Part shown: in pieces, positions 45,132-55,242 of the stretch
Numbering within the stretch: the first letter of the stretch is position 1
Layout: every line of letters begins with the position of its first letter
NCBI GenBank assembly: GCA_025062195.1
Contig: JANXAS010000016.1
Location: forward strand, 1-64,000
Length of the DNA stretch: 64,000 nt
Origin: Armatimonadota bacterium
GTDB lineage: Bacteria; Armatimonadota; Fervidibacteria; Fervidibacterales; Thermosaccharophagaceae
Reading direction: 5' to 3'
Notes under the pieces: generated by a model
What the model was told of the DNA's origin: nothing
The model's input: the letters and a program-made list of their open reading frames with translations, nothing else
Databases searched by the model: none
Program-made: the position numbers and the translations under genes

Positions 45132-48100
45132 ATGGTGTTGGCGATGGTCTTTCCTTGGTTGTGTGATGAGAATGGTAAGCCGTTGGACGAGTGGCAAAGG
45201 AATCTGGCGGAATCAGATGATGCGCACTTGCTAATAAATGCATGCCCAGGTTCGGGCAAAACACGCGTTTTGGTCGCGCATTACTTACACCTTTTGATGA
45301 CTAAAGCCGAGTGGGATGTTGGTGCAGTTGTCGCCATCACCTTCACCAAAAAAGCAGCAGCAGAGATGAAGGAACGAATCGGTAAGGTTTTGCAGCATAT
45401 CGCTCACGAAGTGAAAGAAGCATGGCGTCGAAGGGCACGCCAACTATTAGACCATCTGCCCGAGGCACCCATCGGGACAATACACAGTTTTTGTGCGAGG
45501 TTGCTTCGCCGGTTTGCTATTGAAGCAAACCTTGCCCCCTCCTTTCAAGTTCTTGGCGATTTGCAAGCGTCAATTTTGCGCCGACAAGTGTGTGAGCGTT
45601 AGCTCTTGGAGAGCATCACTCAATCGCAGGTCAATGAGATTAAACAAATTGCCGACACAATCGTCGCATACTATGGGTTTGGGAGGGCAGTTGAAATCTT
45701 GACAGAATTGCTCAAATTTCGGGCGCTAATTGAGTATTGCCGGGGCAATTGCGAGCCGATTTTATGCCGATTTGATAAACTGACGGAAACAGAAGAAGCG
45801 TTGGAGCAATGCTGCGACGAAGTTATCAAGGCTTATGATGCCGCAAAGCGAGAAATTAACGGGCTTGACTTTGACGATTTGCTTTTGCGGACATGGTGGC
45901 TGTTGAGGGACGATGAAGAAATCCGCAAAATGGTGCGAAGACAGCGTCGGCGAATCTTGGTTGACGAATTGCAAGACACTAACCGAGTGCAAGTTGAAAT
46001 TTTGCGCCTGCTTTGCGGTTGGGACGAACCTGAAAGCAATGTGAAGTTTTTTCGGTGTCGGTGACAGCCAACAATCCATTTACTCATTTCGTAACGCAGA
46101 TGTGAGCGTCTTCAACGAACTTTGGGAGCATGCTCAAAAAACTTGCGGTTGGCGTGCAGAGCAGCTAAGCGTTAATTACCGAAGCATTAAGCCGTTGGTG
46201 GATTTGGCAAACCACACTTTTGAGCATATCTTCGTAGCCAGTGGAAAGGATGATGTGCTGTTGCAACGAGTCCAAACCCAACTGCAAAAGATGACTGCAA
46301 ACCGAGAGAAAACAAGTGATGAGCCATATGTTGAGCTCGCCATTTTCCGCCCGAAAAATGCCCAAAGCAAGTGGCAGCGGTTGCGAGTTGAAGCTGATTG
46401 GATAGCACAACGCATACTTGAGTTGACTAAAAACGGCGTTAAGCAAAACGAGATTGCCGTTTTGCTCCGTGAATTGGTCAACGCAAGCGTTTACGAAGAC
46501 GCGTTGCGCCGTAATGGCATCCCATATCTCATCATTGCAGGCTACGGCTTCTTTGGAACGATGGAAGCCCGTGATTTGCTGACTTTTTGCAAATCATCGC
46601 CGAACCCGATGATGAAATTGCGTGGATGGCTTGGCTCAAGTCGCCAATGATTGGCGTCAGAGATGAGACGCTATTTTGGCTGAAGCAGGGCAAGTTGGAG
46701 CAATTGTCACAAGAAGAACGAGCAAAGTTTGAGCGGGCAGAAAATTTGCGGAATGAAGCGTTAAAGAAGGCTGACCGCATCAGCGTTAGAGAATTGCTTG
46801 AATGGATTTTGCGAGAAACCCGTTACGATGTCCTTATCGCAGCGTTTCCGCAGGAAAAACAACGGATGGTGAACATCAAAAATTTTTGCGAATGGCTCAA
46901 GAAATGAGCGATGAGTTGAAGTTGACAGTTCGTGGGTTGGTGCGATATGCGACGGCATTGATGGAAGGCGCCGAACGCATCGGCGAACCACCACTTGCAG
47001 GTGCTACAACTGACGCTGTGCAAGTCATGACCATCCACGCAGCGAAAGGACTTGAGTTCCCTGTCGTCATAGTCCCTATGCTTGGGGAAGTGAGCGCACC
47101 AAGAGGGTCGGGTGAAGTTTTGGTTGCTACCCCTGAGTGTGGAATTGCCGTCAGACGCTACAATGAAGTGGGTGAAAGCTTTAATCGTAACGCCCCAGAA
47201 ATGGCAATCTTTAGGAAAGTTGATAACTTCCGACAGATTCGTGAGCGTGCTGAATCGAAGCGTTTGCTTTTCGTCGCTTGGAGGAGAGCGAAAGACCGAT
47301 TGATTTAGTCAGTGCAACGGGCGAAAATCAAACACAGAAATGGCAAAGCAAACCGCAGAGGAGCGATTGGCAAAACTGGCTTCAACTCATCATTGACACC
47401 CTCCAAGTCCCCATTGACGGAATGCAAACGGACTTTGAAGTTGCCGGTGGTGTGAAAATTCGGTTGTGGCGTAACCCATCCGTTGCTGGTAAGAGGGTGT
47501 CAAGGAAAGACAAACTCTCAAACTCTGTTAGGAGTCAAATGGATTGAATGCGTTGAGCCTGTCCCCGATTTGCCATTTCTCAATTTGACTTACCGCTGGC
47601 GCAACCTTCCACCGTTCGTTTGAGCGCAACTGATTTGCTTTGGTGCGAAGAACCCCAAATGCGGCGAATAATGTTAAAGGAAGATGTTGATGCAGCAATA
47701 GAGTTAGGCTTGGTCATCCACGCTTTGTTGCGTTACAAAGCTCTTGAACCTGACAAGCAAAAACTTTTGTGGATTGCGCAAATGGTCGGTGCCGATGCCG
47801 AACGGGTTCTTGAGCGCGCCAATGACTTACGAGTGCTTTTGCAGCGTGCCGCAAATTCTTCGGCGTGGTAAGAGGCGCAACAAGCCAAAAGGCGTTGGCA
47901 CGAGTTGGATTTCCATTGCCGCTTGAAAGCGCAATCAGAAGATGAACCAGAAATTGAGTTGATCGGGCGGTGGGACTTGATCGCCGGAACTCAGGATGGC
48001 TGGCTTATGGTGGACTTCAAAACCGATGCGGTTGCATCTCGTGAAGACACTCAAAGCAGATTTGAAAAGGCTTACCGTTGGCAATGGCTCGCCTACGCCT

Positions 48101-48273
48101 TTGCAGCCCATCGGGTTTTCAATGTGCCAAAAGTGAGAGCCGTTTTTGTCTTCGTCGCATTGAGTTAACCGAAAGAATTGGAGTTGCAGTTTGCAGAAAA
48201 CGATTGGGAGCGTTTGGAAGTGCAATTGCACAGACGAGCCATTTATGCGCTCGCTCGTAAAAGTGCCCACTGA
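45132..48273 (+). pseudogene. addA: decayed addA-like gene (UvrD-type helicase/nuclease)
   Basis: The N-terminus is clear: INACPGSGKTRVLVAHYLHL (Walker A), then VAITFTKKAAAEMKERI and GTIHSFCARLLRR. A TAG stops it at 45600, and then the same frame resumes. A T6 run at 46047-46052 breaks GVGDSQQSIYSFRNAD. Further shifts lie near 46590, 46890 and 47290, and in-frame stops near 47545, 47870 and 48166. Late parts still show VMTIHAAKGLEFPVVIVPML and the nuclease GRWDLIAG, then MVDFKTD. At least eight lesions are visible. It begins 3 bases after the addB remnant. Confidence 0.75.
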
Positions 48274-48343
48274 ATTTGCTTTTGCGGCTGCAACATCACA
48301 CAGAGCAAGGTGTAGGTGCATGCGAAACTTGCCCGATATTTTC

Positions 48344-48362
48344 TGGCGGATTTCATCCGCCC
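48344..48362. repeat. palindromic dispersed repeat, copy 2
   Basis: TGGCGGATTTCATCCGCCCC is nearly self-complementary and shares its flank (TTCAAATGCATAACTCC) with the copy at 30795. It sits between addA and ogg. A further piece resembling CGTAGTTGACCAC, near 48414-48430, recalls the larger element family. Confidence 0.55.
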
Positions 48363-48464
48363 CACTTCAAATGCATAACTCCCTTTGGTATGACGCCGTC
48401 CCGTTTCGCATTTCGTAGTTGACCACAAACCTCGTGTCACCGCGATGTTTGCATTACCTTTTAA

Positions 48465-49121
48465 TCACTTCAATATCTCTCCAGTGCGATATGACCACAA
48501 AAGCAGGTCAAGTTCATCAACAGTTAGCCCAATACGCTGTGAGAATGCCTTTGCCCTTTCCTCAGCTTCAATATATCTTCCTCTTGTGTTTGGCGGCTTA
48601 TCATTCCCAAGCACGCCCAACTCAAACAGACAACGCACAACATGCCTGTCAAGGATGGCATATCCCTTGAACCCTATGTTGCGCAGGAAGTGTGAAGCCT
48701 CCTTGTATCCGATGCCTTTTATGTCCCGATTGAGGGCAAGGAAGTCGCGCCGCCCGTGATGGTCATCAAGCGAGCTTATTACCTCTTTCAACTTGAAGTT
48801 AAATTCCCTGCGCAGATATTCCCGCGTGTGAAAGATGTATTTTGCCCTTGTGCTTGCAAACCTGTGAAAGTGCATCCTGCCGGCAAGCTCTGCAGCATCA
48901 GCGTGCATCAGTATTGGTCTTATCGCTTCAACGCATCTCATTGCTCCACGAGCCGAGTAGCCAGCTGCACAGATACAAAACACCAGCTCCTCAAATAGCG
49001 CTTTATCATCGGCATGCTTATAGAATTCAGCGAACTGCTTTAGGCGCTCAGCGATATGCATTTTCCGCTCATCGTAGAGTTCCAAAAGCTTATAAATCGT
49101 CAAAGTATTTCTTGAGCTCAT
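48465..49121 (-). CDS. ogg: 8-oxoguanine DNA glycosylase/AP lyase (Ogg2 type)
   Basis: The 218-residue HhH-GPD protein removes 8-oxoguanine and cuts the abasic site. The helix-hairpin-helix DIKGIGYKEASHFLRNIG has the catalytic Lys140, and Asp158 sits in ILDRHVV. There is no iron-sulfur cluster, which separates it from endonuclease III at 17538. Its ribosome site is GGTGGTGAACTAA. The gene is in the opposite orientation to the preceding decayed addA. Confidence 0.88.
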   Translation of the reverse strand: MSSRNTLTIYKLLELYDERKMHIAERLKQFAEFYKHADDKALFEELVFCICAAGYSARGAMRCVEAIRPILMHADAAELAGRMHFHRFASTRAKYIFHTREYLRREFNFKLKEVISSLDDHHGRRDFLALNRDIKGIGYKEASHFLRNIGFKGYAILDRHVVRCLFELGVLGNDKPPNTRGRYIEAEERAKAFSQRIGLTVDELDLLLWSYRTGEILK

Positions 49122-49523
49122 TTAGTTCACCACCCAGCTCAACTGTTTGCAACTGGCTCAATTGAAAGGGTATATCTTGTGCTGTTTTTGATTTTTCATC
49201 AAAGCATCGGGAATGCAACATTGCGCTTAGTTCGCTATGATGGATTAATGCGAGAATCAATACCATTTCAAAAACTACAGCAACATCCAGCCTCTACAGC
49301 GTCGTGGCTTGTCCACGACGGTCTTTTCCGCCACAGGTCTTACAATGAGCGACATTAAAAGGTTAGAGTTTTTGTCGTTTCGTGATACAAACGGAGGTAT
49401 CACGTATTTCCGGAAGTTCCAACGGGCAGGTTGCACATGTTACTTTAATTTCTTGGAACGGCATAAGCCAGAAGCATTGCAGCCAGCTCTCTGTGAGGTT
49501 TTCGAGAAGGGCAGGGATTGATT
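49122..49523. other. intergenic region between divergent genes
   Basis: It lies between ogg and the DUF72 gene and should hold their promoters. A strong hairpin at 49300-49320 is listed separately. Short frames are not supported. No RNA gene was seen. Confidence 0.4.
49300..49320. repeat. 8-bp perfect stem-loop
   Basis: CGTCGTGG, loop CTTGT, CCACGACG. The gene pair is divergent, so it is not at a gene end. A TCTTTTCC run follows on the plus strand but is interrupted. It may be a REP-like palindrome or a structured leader element. Confidence 0.5.
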
Positions 49524-50249
49524 ATGCCGAAGCTGTTTATTGGGACATCAGGATGGGTTTACCAGCATTGGCGCGGTTTATTCTACCCATCGGATTTGCC
49601 ACAAGCTAAGTGGCTTTCGTTCTACTCGCAACACTTTGGCACTGTTGAAGTTAACAATTCCTTCTACCGCCTGCCATCAAAGGCTGCTTTTGAATGTTGG
49701 TGTAAGCAGACGCCGAATGACTTTATCTTCTCCGTGAAGGGAAACAGGTTCATCACACATATGCGAAAGCTTAGGTCAGTTGAGGAACCATTGCAGAGAT
49801 TCTTTGATGCCGTTTGTGGATTGGGCGAGAAACTCAAGGTTATACTTTGGCAGCTGCCACCAATGTTAAAAGCTGACCCTGACAGGCTGCGCTCGTTCCT
49901 GCGCATGTTACCAAGCGAGTATAGACACACGGTTGAATTCAGGCACCTAAGCTGGTGGTCTGACAAAGCAACTCTAAAGGTGCTTGAGGAATTTGGATGC
50001 GCATTTTGCATACCGAGTGCTCCTATGCTTCCAAAATACATCATCGTAACGGCTGACTTCAGCTACATACGCATGCATGGTTGGAACCAACTCTATTCCG
50101 GTTGCTATCCAATTGAAGAGTTGCAATGGTGGGCTGAGCGCATCCGTGAGATAACGCGCAGCAATGTAGATGTGTTCGTTTACTTCAACAATGATGTGCA
50201 CGCCTATGCCGTCAGGAATGCCGAGGAGCTCATCCAACTCCTTCAATAG
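49524..50249 (+). CDS. DUF72 (YecE-like) protein
   Basis: The 241-residue protein begins LFIGTSGWVYQHWRGLFYP, the classical DUF72 start. VEVNNSFYRLPS, FSVKGNRFITHMRKL, and YTVEFRHLSW-type HTVEFRHLSWW follow, and then YIRMHGWNQLYSG and DVFVYFNNDVHAYAV. The fold is a TIM barrel with nuclease-like or radical-SAM-like resemblance. Function is unproven. TTG at 49518 is possible, but ATG two codons later is favoured. Confidence 0.9.
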   Translation: MPKLFIGTSGWVYQHWRGLFYPSDLPQAKWLSFYSQHFGTVEVNNSFYRLPSKAAFECWCKQTPNDFIFSVKGNRFITHMRKLRSVEEPLQRFFDAVCGLGEKLKVILWQLPPMLKADPDRLRSFLRMLPSEYRHTVEFRHLSWWSDKATLKVLEEFGCAFCIPSAPMLPKYIIVTADFSYIRMHGWNQLYSGCYPIEELQWWAERIREITRSNVDVFVYFNNDVHAYAVRNAEELIQLLQ

Positions 50250-50413
50250 TTGCACAGTCAGCGCTATTTTGCGTGTGGCGGATGACAATCCACCGAAAAA
50301 ACAGCCGCCAAAAATGAGCGATGCGCGCGGCTTAACAGCGCCCCTACATCCAACTGCCCAGCTCTATCCTTTCTTAATCCAACCACAACACAGTGTGCAA
50401 TCCAAGGCGCTAA

Positions 50414-51781
50414 TTACTGCGCACCCTCTGCAGCAAACGGTCGCACAGTCAAAGCGAATGTGGCAGTCTGCCCCCTGCGCCACAGGTTTCGTATGCCACA
50501 GTGGAATTGAAATTCAAAGAAGCCGATGCCGTAGAGTCTGTCGTCCTGAAGCCACCAAAAAGCACCGGGCTGCTTTTCCATTGTGATAAGCACTCCGGCG
50601 CCTTCTCTTGTTATCCATCCGACTGGTTCAAGCGTGTTGCTTGTGAAGAATACAGGGCTTGGTCCTTGTGGTGGTTTTTCGGGGAAGGGTTTTAGGTCTG
50701 GCTTGCCTCCGGCTATGATGAACCACCTTCCCGGATCAGCGACACTCGCTGTCGGTATCCACGCCTCAATCAATACCGATTCAACTTTGATATCTTTGAG
50801 CGCCGTTAGTTCGTAAGTTACTTCAAGCGCCTCATTCGTCTGAGTTATTGTTTGAACCCATTGAATTGAATCTCCTGCTGGCGACTTTGCTGTGCCGCTT
50901 ATTGTGATCACACCATCCCTCTCCTCTCGCTTAACATCAACTGGCTGCATGTCAACTTGCCTAAAAAGTGGTGGCCAACCCCATCCTGGTGGCGCCACTC
51001 GGAAGCCAAAATTGATAAAGCAAAGTTGCCCCCTAAATGAAAACCTCACGATAGCCCCATTTGGCGCTATGTCGGCTTGATATAGGCGTTGTGCTGGCGG
51101 CTTCGGTGGCGTGGGTTGTTTTGGCAACTCAGGCTGTTTGGGCTGCTCTGGCTGTTTAGGCGGCTCTGGCTGCTTAGGCTGTTCTGGTAGCTTTGGCTGT
51201 TCCGGTTGAATGGGTAATTGTGTTGGTGGCTTCACTTCGGGTTGCGTCACTTTGACTTGTGAACGGCGCAGCTCCCTTACAACCCAAAACAGTGTCGGGT
51301 CTAACCTCACAGCGAGTTCAAATGCTGCATCGGCATGATACTCCATCCCGAGTTCCATGTAAGCTTTACCAAGCCATGCATAGTATGCACCGACTGACGG
51401 CGCAGCACCTACAGCCCTTGTCAGGTAACAAAGTGCTTCCCATGTCTCACCGGTCAGCCAATATGCCTGTGCGGTCATCCAAAGCAACTCCGATTCGTAT
51501 GGGCGCTGGCTTAAAGCCGACAACATAACCTTCAGGCGTTCGTTGAGTTTACCAGCAGCTTGATATAGTTTGAGTGCTTCAAGCTTGAGAATGTGCGAAT
51601 GCCAAATATGTTCCTGTTGCTTTGCAGCCTCGTGCAACAAAGTTACAGCTTCATTCAACTTCCCATCGGCTGCTAATTGCCTTGCCTCTTCAATGGGCTT
51701 TTCAAGCTGCGCCTGCAAGTTACCAAGAGCCATAAGAAGGATCAAGGTCAATGGCGTCATATAGCTGCTCGTCTTCAGCAT
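50414..51781 (-). CDS. secreted TPR protein with Pro/Gln-rich linker
   Basis: The 455-residue protein has a signal peptide (LTLILLMALGNLQAQ). TPR-like helices at about 30-175 follow (AADGKLNEAVTLLHEAA, YYAWLGKAYMELGMEYHADAAFELAV). A linker at about 185-240 is built from repeated KQPE and PEQPK units. A C-terminal beta-sandwich follows (VTYELTALKDIKVESVLIEAW). An exported assembly or binding role is plausible. No family is assigned. GAGGTGATGCAAC gives the start. Confidence 0.65.
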   Translation of the reverse strand: MLKTSSYMTPLTLILLMALGNLQAQLEKPIEEARQLAADGKLNEAVTLLHEAAKQQEHIWHSHILKLEALKLYQAAGKLNERLKVMLSALSQRPYESELLWMTAQAYWLTGETWEALCYLTRAVGAAPSVGAYYAWLGKAYMELGMEYHADAAFELAVRLDPTLFWVVRELRRSQVKVTQPEVKPPTQLPIQPEQPKLPEQPKQPEPPKQPEQPKQPELPKQPTPPKPPAQRLYQADIAPNGAIVRFSFRGQLCFINFGFRVAPPGWGWPPLFRQVDMQPVDVKREERDGVITISGTAKSPAGDSIQWVQTITQTNEALEVTYELTALKDIKVESVLIEAWIPTASVADPGRWFIIAGGKPDLKPFPEKPPQGPSPVFFTSNTLEPVGWITREGAGVLITMEKQPGAFWWLQDDRLYGIGFFEFQFHCGIRNLWRRGQTATFALTVRPFAAEGAQ

Positions 51782-51897
51782 GTTGCATCACCTCGCTGAT
51801 AAACGGTTTTCAAACCCAACACAATTGACAAGCCCCTCGCAATTAAGTTGCCCGGGCAAATGCAATTGCTACATTGGTTAGGGCAGACGCAATTCAT

Positions 51898-52980
51898 TCA
51901 CCTTTCAATTTTCACCGTTGTGCCGAGTATGATGCTCTCATGAATTGCTTTCGCTATCCTCGTCGCCTCAAGTCCATCCTCGCCGGTGGCAAATACACCT
52001 TTCAATTCATGAATGCTTACCCCATCGAGGATAAGGCTGACGGTTTGGATAAAGTCTGCAATTGATGCTATACCGTATCCCTCCCAGACTTCGCGTCCGA
52101 GTGAATCATATCGGTAGCGTAAGAAAGCTGGGTTATGCGTTTGCTGTTGCGGTAAGTCCATCTCAGAGCAAGTTCTTGTTCCTCTGTCCTGAGCGTCACA
52201 TTCAGCCACTCCGAGTGTGCCAACGAGACGCAACCCCTGATTGACACTCGCCTCAAATCCATCCGGCAATATCCAAGAAGTTTGGAAGCAAACAGTGGCG
52301 CCATTCTCAAAGCGAACCATCGCCGTTATTGAGTCATAAGTGTCTATACCTATGCTTGAGAGCTTGCCCTTGGCACCTTTCGCCCACACCTCAACAGCAT
52401 CGCTGTTAAGTAGCCATCGCACAAGGTCATAATAGTGAATCCCTAAAAACCAAGCTGGTGAGCTTGCATGCGCCCATGCTCTGAGCCAATCCCTTGGGAC
52501 TTCAATCCTGTCTTCCATGTAGGCATAGCCGTATTGAATCTCCCCAAACTCGCCTGCATCTAATTTCCGCTTCAGGGCTTGATGGTATTCATCGTATCGC
52601 TTGTGAAAGTCAACACACAGCAAAACACCGTTCCTCTTTGCGGCTTCAATCATTTGAAGGCAACCTTCAACAGTGATATCAAGCGGCTTCTCACAGAGCA
52701 CATGGACCTTTGAATTAGCGCACTCAATGACTATCTCGCGGTGCAGGTGGTCCGGGGTGACAACGCTCACAGCGTCAAGTTTCTCTCGCTCAAGCATTTC
52801 ACGATAATCCGTATACGGCTTGAAGCGAAACTCGCGCAGCCTTGCCTCAAGCAAATCTTCGTTGAGATCGCAACCTGAAACAAGCTCTGCAATTCCCAGC
52901 CATGTCATCTGGCGATAACAGCGAAGGTGATTTATACCGAACCTACCAAGACCGATCACGCCAACCCTTGGACGCGCCAT
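51898..52980 (-). CDS. Gfo/Idh/MocA family oxidoreductase
   Basis: The 360-residue protein has the Rossmann opening RVGVIGLGRFGINHLRCY, the catalytic Lys in VLCEKPLDIT, and an AxxxxxKRY-like DFHKRYDEYHQALK. The family oxidises or isomerises sugars with NAD(P). The frame opens eleven codons upstream, but GGGGGGTGGAG sits ahead of Met12, so 52980 is chosen. The M20 gene lies 17 bases upstream on the same strand, so these two are probably an operon. Confidence 0.9.
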   Translation of the reverse strand: MARPRVGVIGLGRFGINHLRCYRQMTWLGIAELVSGCDLNEDLLEARLREFRFKPYTDYREMLEREKLDAVSVVTPDHLHREIVIECANSKVHVLCEKPLDITVEGCLQMIEAAKRNGVLLCVDFHKRYDEYHQALKRKLDAGEFGEIQYGYAYMEDRIEVPRDWLRAWAHASSPAWFLGIHYYDLVRWLLNSDAVEVWAKGAKGKLSSIGIDTYDSITAMVRFENGATVCFQTSWILPDGFEASVNQGLRLVGTLGVAECDAQDRGTRTCSEMDLPQQQTHNPAFLRYRYDSLGREVWEGYGIASIADFIQTVSLILDGVSIHELKGVFATGEDGLEATRIAKAIHESIILGTTVKIER

Positions 52981-52997
52981 CAAACTCCACCCCCCTT

Positions 52998-54281
52998 TTA
53001 GACACCACACCAAAGGATTATTCCGAGAGCCAAAACCTTAGCGCCATTAAGTATCTCAGAGACGGCAATGCTTTCACAAGCTGAATGAGCCATTGATGCC
53101 TCACCAGCACCAAATACAATTGTGGGTATGCCGGCAAGCTTCGCATAGAGGCGCGCATCACAACTTATGTTCCAACCAGTCACCTTTGATGGGAGCCCAA
53201 ATGCGCTCGCCGCTCTATGGAAGGTTGTGGGGAGAGAATGTTGTGGCGGTATTTCATACGCATCGTTGTGCAACTTTGGGAAGGTCAGTTCAAAGTGTTC
53301 CCTCAGCCACTCATCATCCGATGATAGGATTGCCTGACGCAATTCTGCCTTCACCAACTCAATTGTTTTATTCGGAAGGAAGCCAACGCCCCCTTCAATG
53401 ACACATTCATCGGGCACCATTGATGGCCATGTTCCACCCCGTATAATGCCGATGCAAAGCTGCACCGGGTGCTCGTAATCCTCAAATAGCGGATAGCCCC
53501 TGCTTTCCTCAATTAGTCTCCCTTCATACTCAAGCAGGCGCTTTATCACTTCAACCATCTTTTCAATGGCGTTAACACCCTCATGTCTCCTTCCCATGTG
53601 AACTGATTTGCCGAATGTTCTTATGCGAAACCATAATGCACCCCTGTTTGCGCAATAGACATTGAAGTTGGTTGATTCAAGGATAACTGCGCCATCCGCT
53701 TTACAACCTTGCCTGATGAGGGCAAGCGCACCATTTCCGCCAACCTCCTCCTCAATCACAACCTGTAGTTCCAAGTCACCGCAAAGCTTTATGCCGAGCT
53801 CCTCAAGCGCCCTAACCGCAAGCAGCATCATGACAATCTGCCCCTTTGCGTCCACAGCACCTCTGCCATAAACGCGCTGCCCGTCATAGCGCGGCTTAAA
53901 TGCTTCCTTCCAAACACCCTCCGGTATGACATCCGAATGAGTTTGGACAATTAAGCTTCTACCACCACCCTGCCCTGCAACCTTTGCCACGATGTTAAAC
54001 CGCCCATCATACGGCTTTTCATCGTCGCTGTGAGAATACTCGGGATCGTAGATGATGTCGTTCGGGATGTTAGATGGCTTTGGGTTTAAACCGATGTGCT
54101 CCATCAGCTCCATAACACGAATTTGCATTTCAGTCTCTTCGCCCTGTATGCTCTTTAGACTGATTAACTCGGTGAGCCATACTATTGCTTCTTCTCTGCG
54201 TGACTCAATCAGCTTGTCCAACGATTCGCACAATTCCTTAAGCCAACCCATTTCGTCAACATTGGGTGGAACAAAATGCAT
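52998..54281 (-). CDS. M20 family deacylase/peptidase (ArgE/DapE type)
   Basis: The 427-residue protein shows the M20 metal site: His115 and Asp117 in QTHSDV, Asp144 in GRGAVDAKGQI, and the Glu pair (Glu178/179) in VVIEEEVGGNG. FRIRTFGKSVHMG and the dimerisation domain follow. These enzymes split N-acetyl or N-succinyl amino acids or dipeptides. No arginine- or lysine-pathway genes are adjacent, so substrate is open. CAGGTGATGCACT precedes the ATG. Confidence 0.9.
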   Translation of the reverse strand: MHFVPPNVDEMGWLKELCESLDKLIESRREEAIVWLTELISLKSIQGEETEMQIRVMELMEHIGLNPKPSNIPNDIIYDPEYSHSDDEKPYDGRFNIVAKVAGQGGGRSLIVQTHSDVIPEGVWKEAFKPRYDGQRVYGRGAVDAKGQIVMMLLAVRALEELGIKLCGDLELQVVIEEEVGGNGALALIRQGCKADGAVILESTNFNVYCANRGALWFRIRTFGKSVHMGRRHEGVNAIEKMVEVIKRLLEYEGRLIEESRGYPLFEDYEHPVQLCIGIIRGGTWPSMVPDECVIEGGVGFLPNKTIELVKAELRQAILSSDDEWLREHFELTFPKLHNDAYEIPPQHSLPTTFHRAASAFGLPSKVTGWNISCDARLYAKLAGIPTIVFGAGEASMAHSACESIAVSEILNGAKVLALGIILWCGV

Positions 54282-54607
54282 AGTGCATCACCTGTGGTGC
54301 TTACAACTCTTATTTTTATCAATCAGCTCATAAATCAGAGGCGCTGTGCCATGTCCACAATTTCTATGTTGGGTTAGTATCCGTAAAGCGTTAATAGCGA
54401 ATATGCAAACACTATGCGATGGGTGCCACATCGCTCAGGGAAAAAGTTTGGCTTAAGCTAACCGCACAGCAACTGAGCAGTTGCGATGTGCGTCAAAGTT
54501 AGTGCGCACAGGAAAAGCATCAGTTGCATGCAATGTGTTTAGGGATCAAACTTCAATTTATGGCGCACGCAGCGCACCAAGTATCTAAAATGGGGGTGAG
54601 GTGACCT
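54282..54607. other. intergenic region between divergent genes
   Basis: It separates the leftward M20 gene from the rightward redoxin gene and is expected to hold both promoters. No repeat, hairpin or RNA gene is evident. GGGGGTGAGGTG at its right edge serves the redoxin gene. Confidence 0.4.
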
Positions 54608-55210
54608 ATGCGAGTGTGTATGCTCTCAGTTATAGCCGTTGCCGCATGCGTATTTCTGCTGCCTTTGCACTGTCTATCTGCTGAGGGTGAGCAGGAGCAA
54701 AAGCCGGTTGCTAAGGTTGGCGAGCAGGCGCCTGATATTGAACTAAAGTCGGTTGACGGGAAGCAAGTCAAGCTATCCGAAGTGCTGCGCGACGAGAAGA
54801 CGAAGGTCGTTTTGATTAACTTCCTTGCTGTGGGTTGTCCATATAGTCAGAAGCTTGAACCATTCATCTGCCGGTTGTTTGATGAGCGCCAGAAGGACGG
54901 TCTTGTCGTGATCGGTATCGCAAAGGAGTTTGGCAATCCAGAGGCTGTGAAAGCTTATATGGAACGCATGAAGGTCAAATATGTTGTGCTCCTGGACGAA
55001 GGATTGAAGGTCTTCAGGCAGGTTTACGGTGCTCCAAACACTCCAACACTATTCATAATCAACAAGCAGGGCAAGCTGCTTGGCAAATACATCGGTTTGC
55101 TCGGAGAGAGTGACGAGGAGTATTACAAGTTCTTGAACGATGCCGTCACAGCAGCGATTGATGGTAAGGAGCTTCCTCCAGCCCCAGAGAAGATTCGCGG
55201 CAAAGGGTGA
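54608..55210 (+). CDS. secreted redoxin (AhpC/TSA-thioredoxin-like) with single active-site Cys
   Basis: The 200-residue protein has a signal peptide (VIAVAACVFLLPLHCLSA) and a redoxin fold: APDIELKSVDGKQVKLSEVL, VVLINFLAVGCPYSQKL, GAPNTPTLFIINKQGKLLGKYIG. The usual thioredoxin CxxC is CPYS here, with Cys77 present and Ser80 in the second place. Cys88 lies nearby and could be the partner. A periplasmic peroxidase or reductase role is likely. GGGGGTGAGGTGACC is the ribosome site. Confidence 0.82.
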   Translation: MRVCMLSVIAVAACVFLLPLHCLSAEGEQEQKPVAKVGEQAPDIELKSVDGKQVKLSEVLRDEKTKVVLINFLAVGCPYSQKLEPFICRLFDERQKDGLVVIGIAKEFGNPEAVKAYMERMKVKYVVLLDEGLKVFRQVYGAPNTPTLFIINKQGKLLGKYIGLLGESDEEYYKFLNDAVTAAIDGKELPPAPEKIRGKG

Positions 55211-55223
55211 AGAGTGTAACCCA

Positions 55224-55242
55224 TGCCCTTGGTCTAAGGGCA
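55224..55242 (+). terminator. 7-bp stem-loop after the redoxin gene
   Basis: TGCCCTT, loop GGTCT, AAGGGCA starts 14 bases after the stop codon. No U-run follows, so the terminator role is unproven. Confidence 0.4.

Noticed and set aside
46047-46052. Programmed ribosomal frameshift at a T6 run in addA
   Set aside because: Many other lesions, including plain stop codons, are present in the same gene and in addB, so decay fits better.
50170-50586. 138-codon plus-strand frame at the end of DUF72
   Set aside because: It overlaps the DUF72 gene and the opposite TPR gene and shows no homology.
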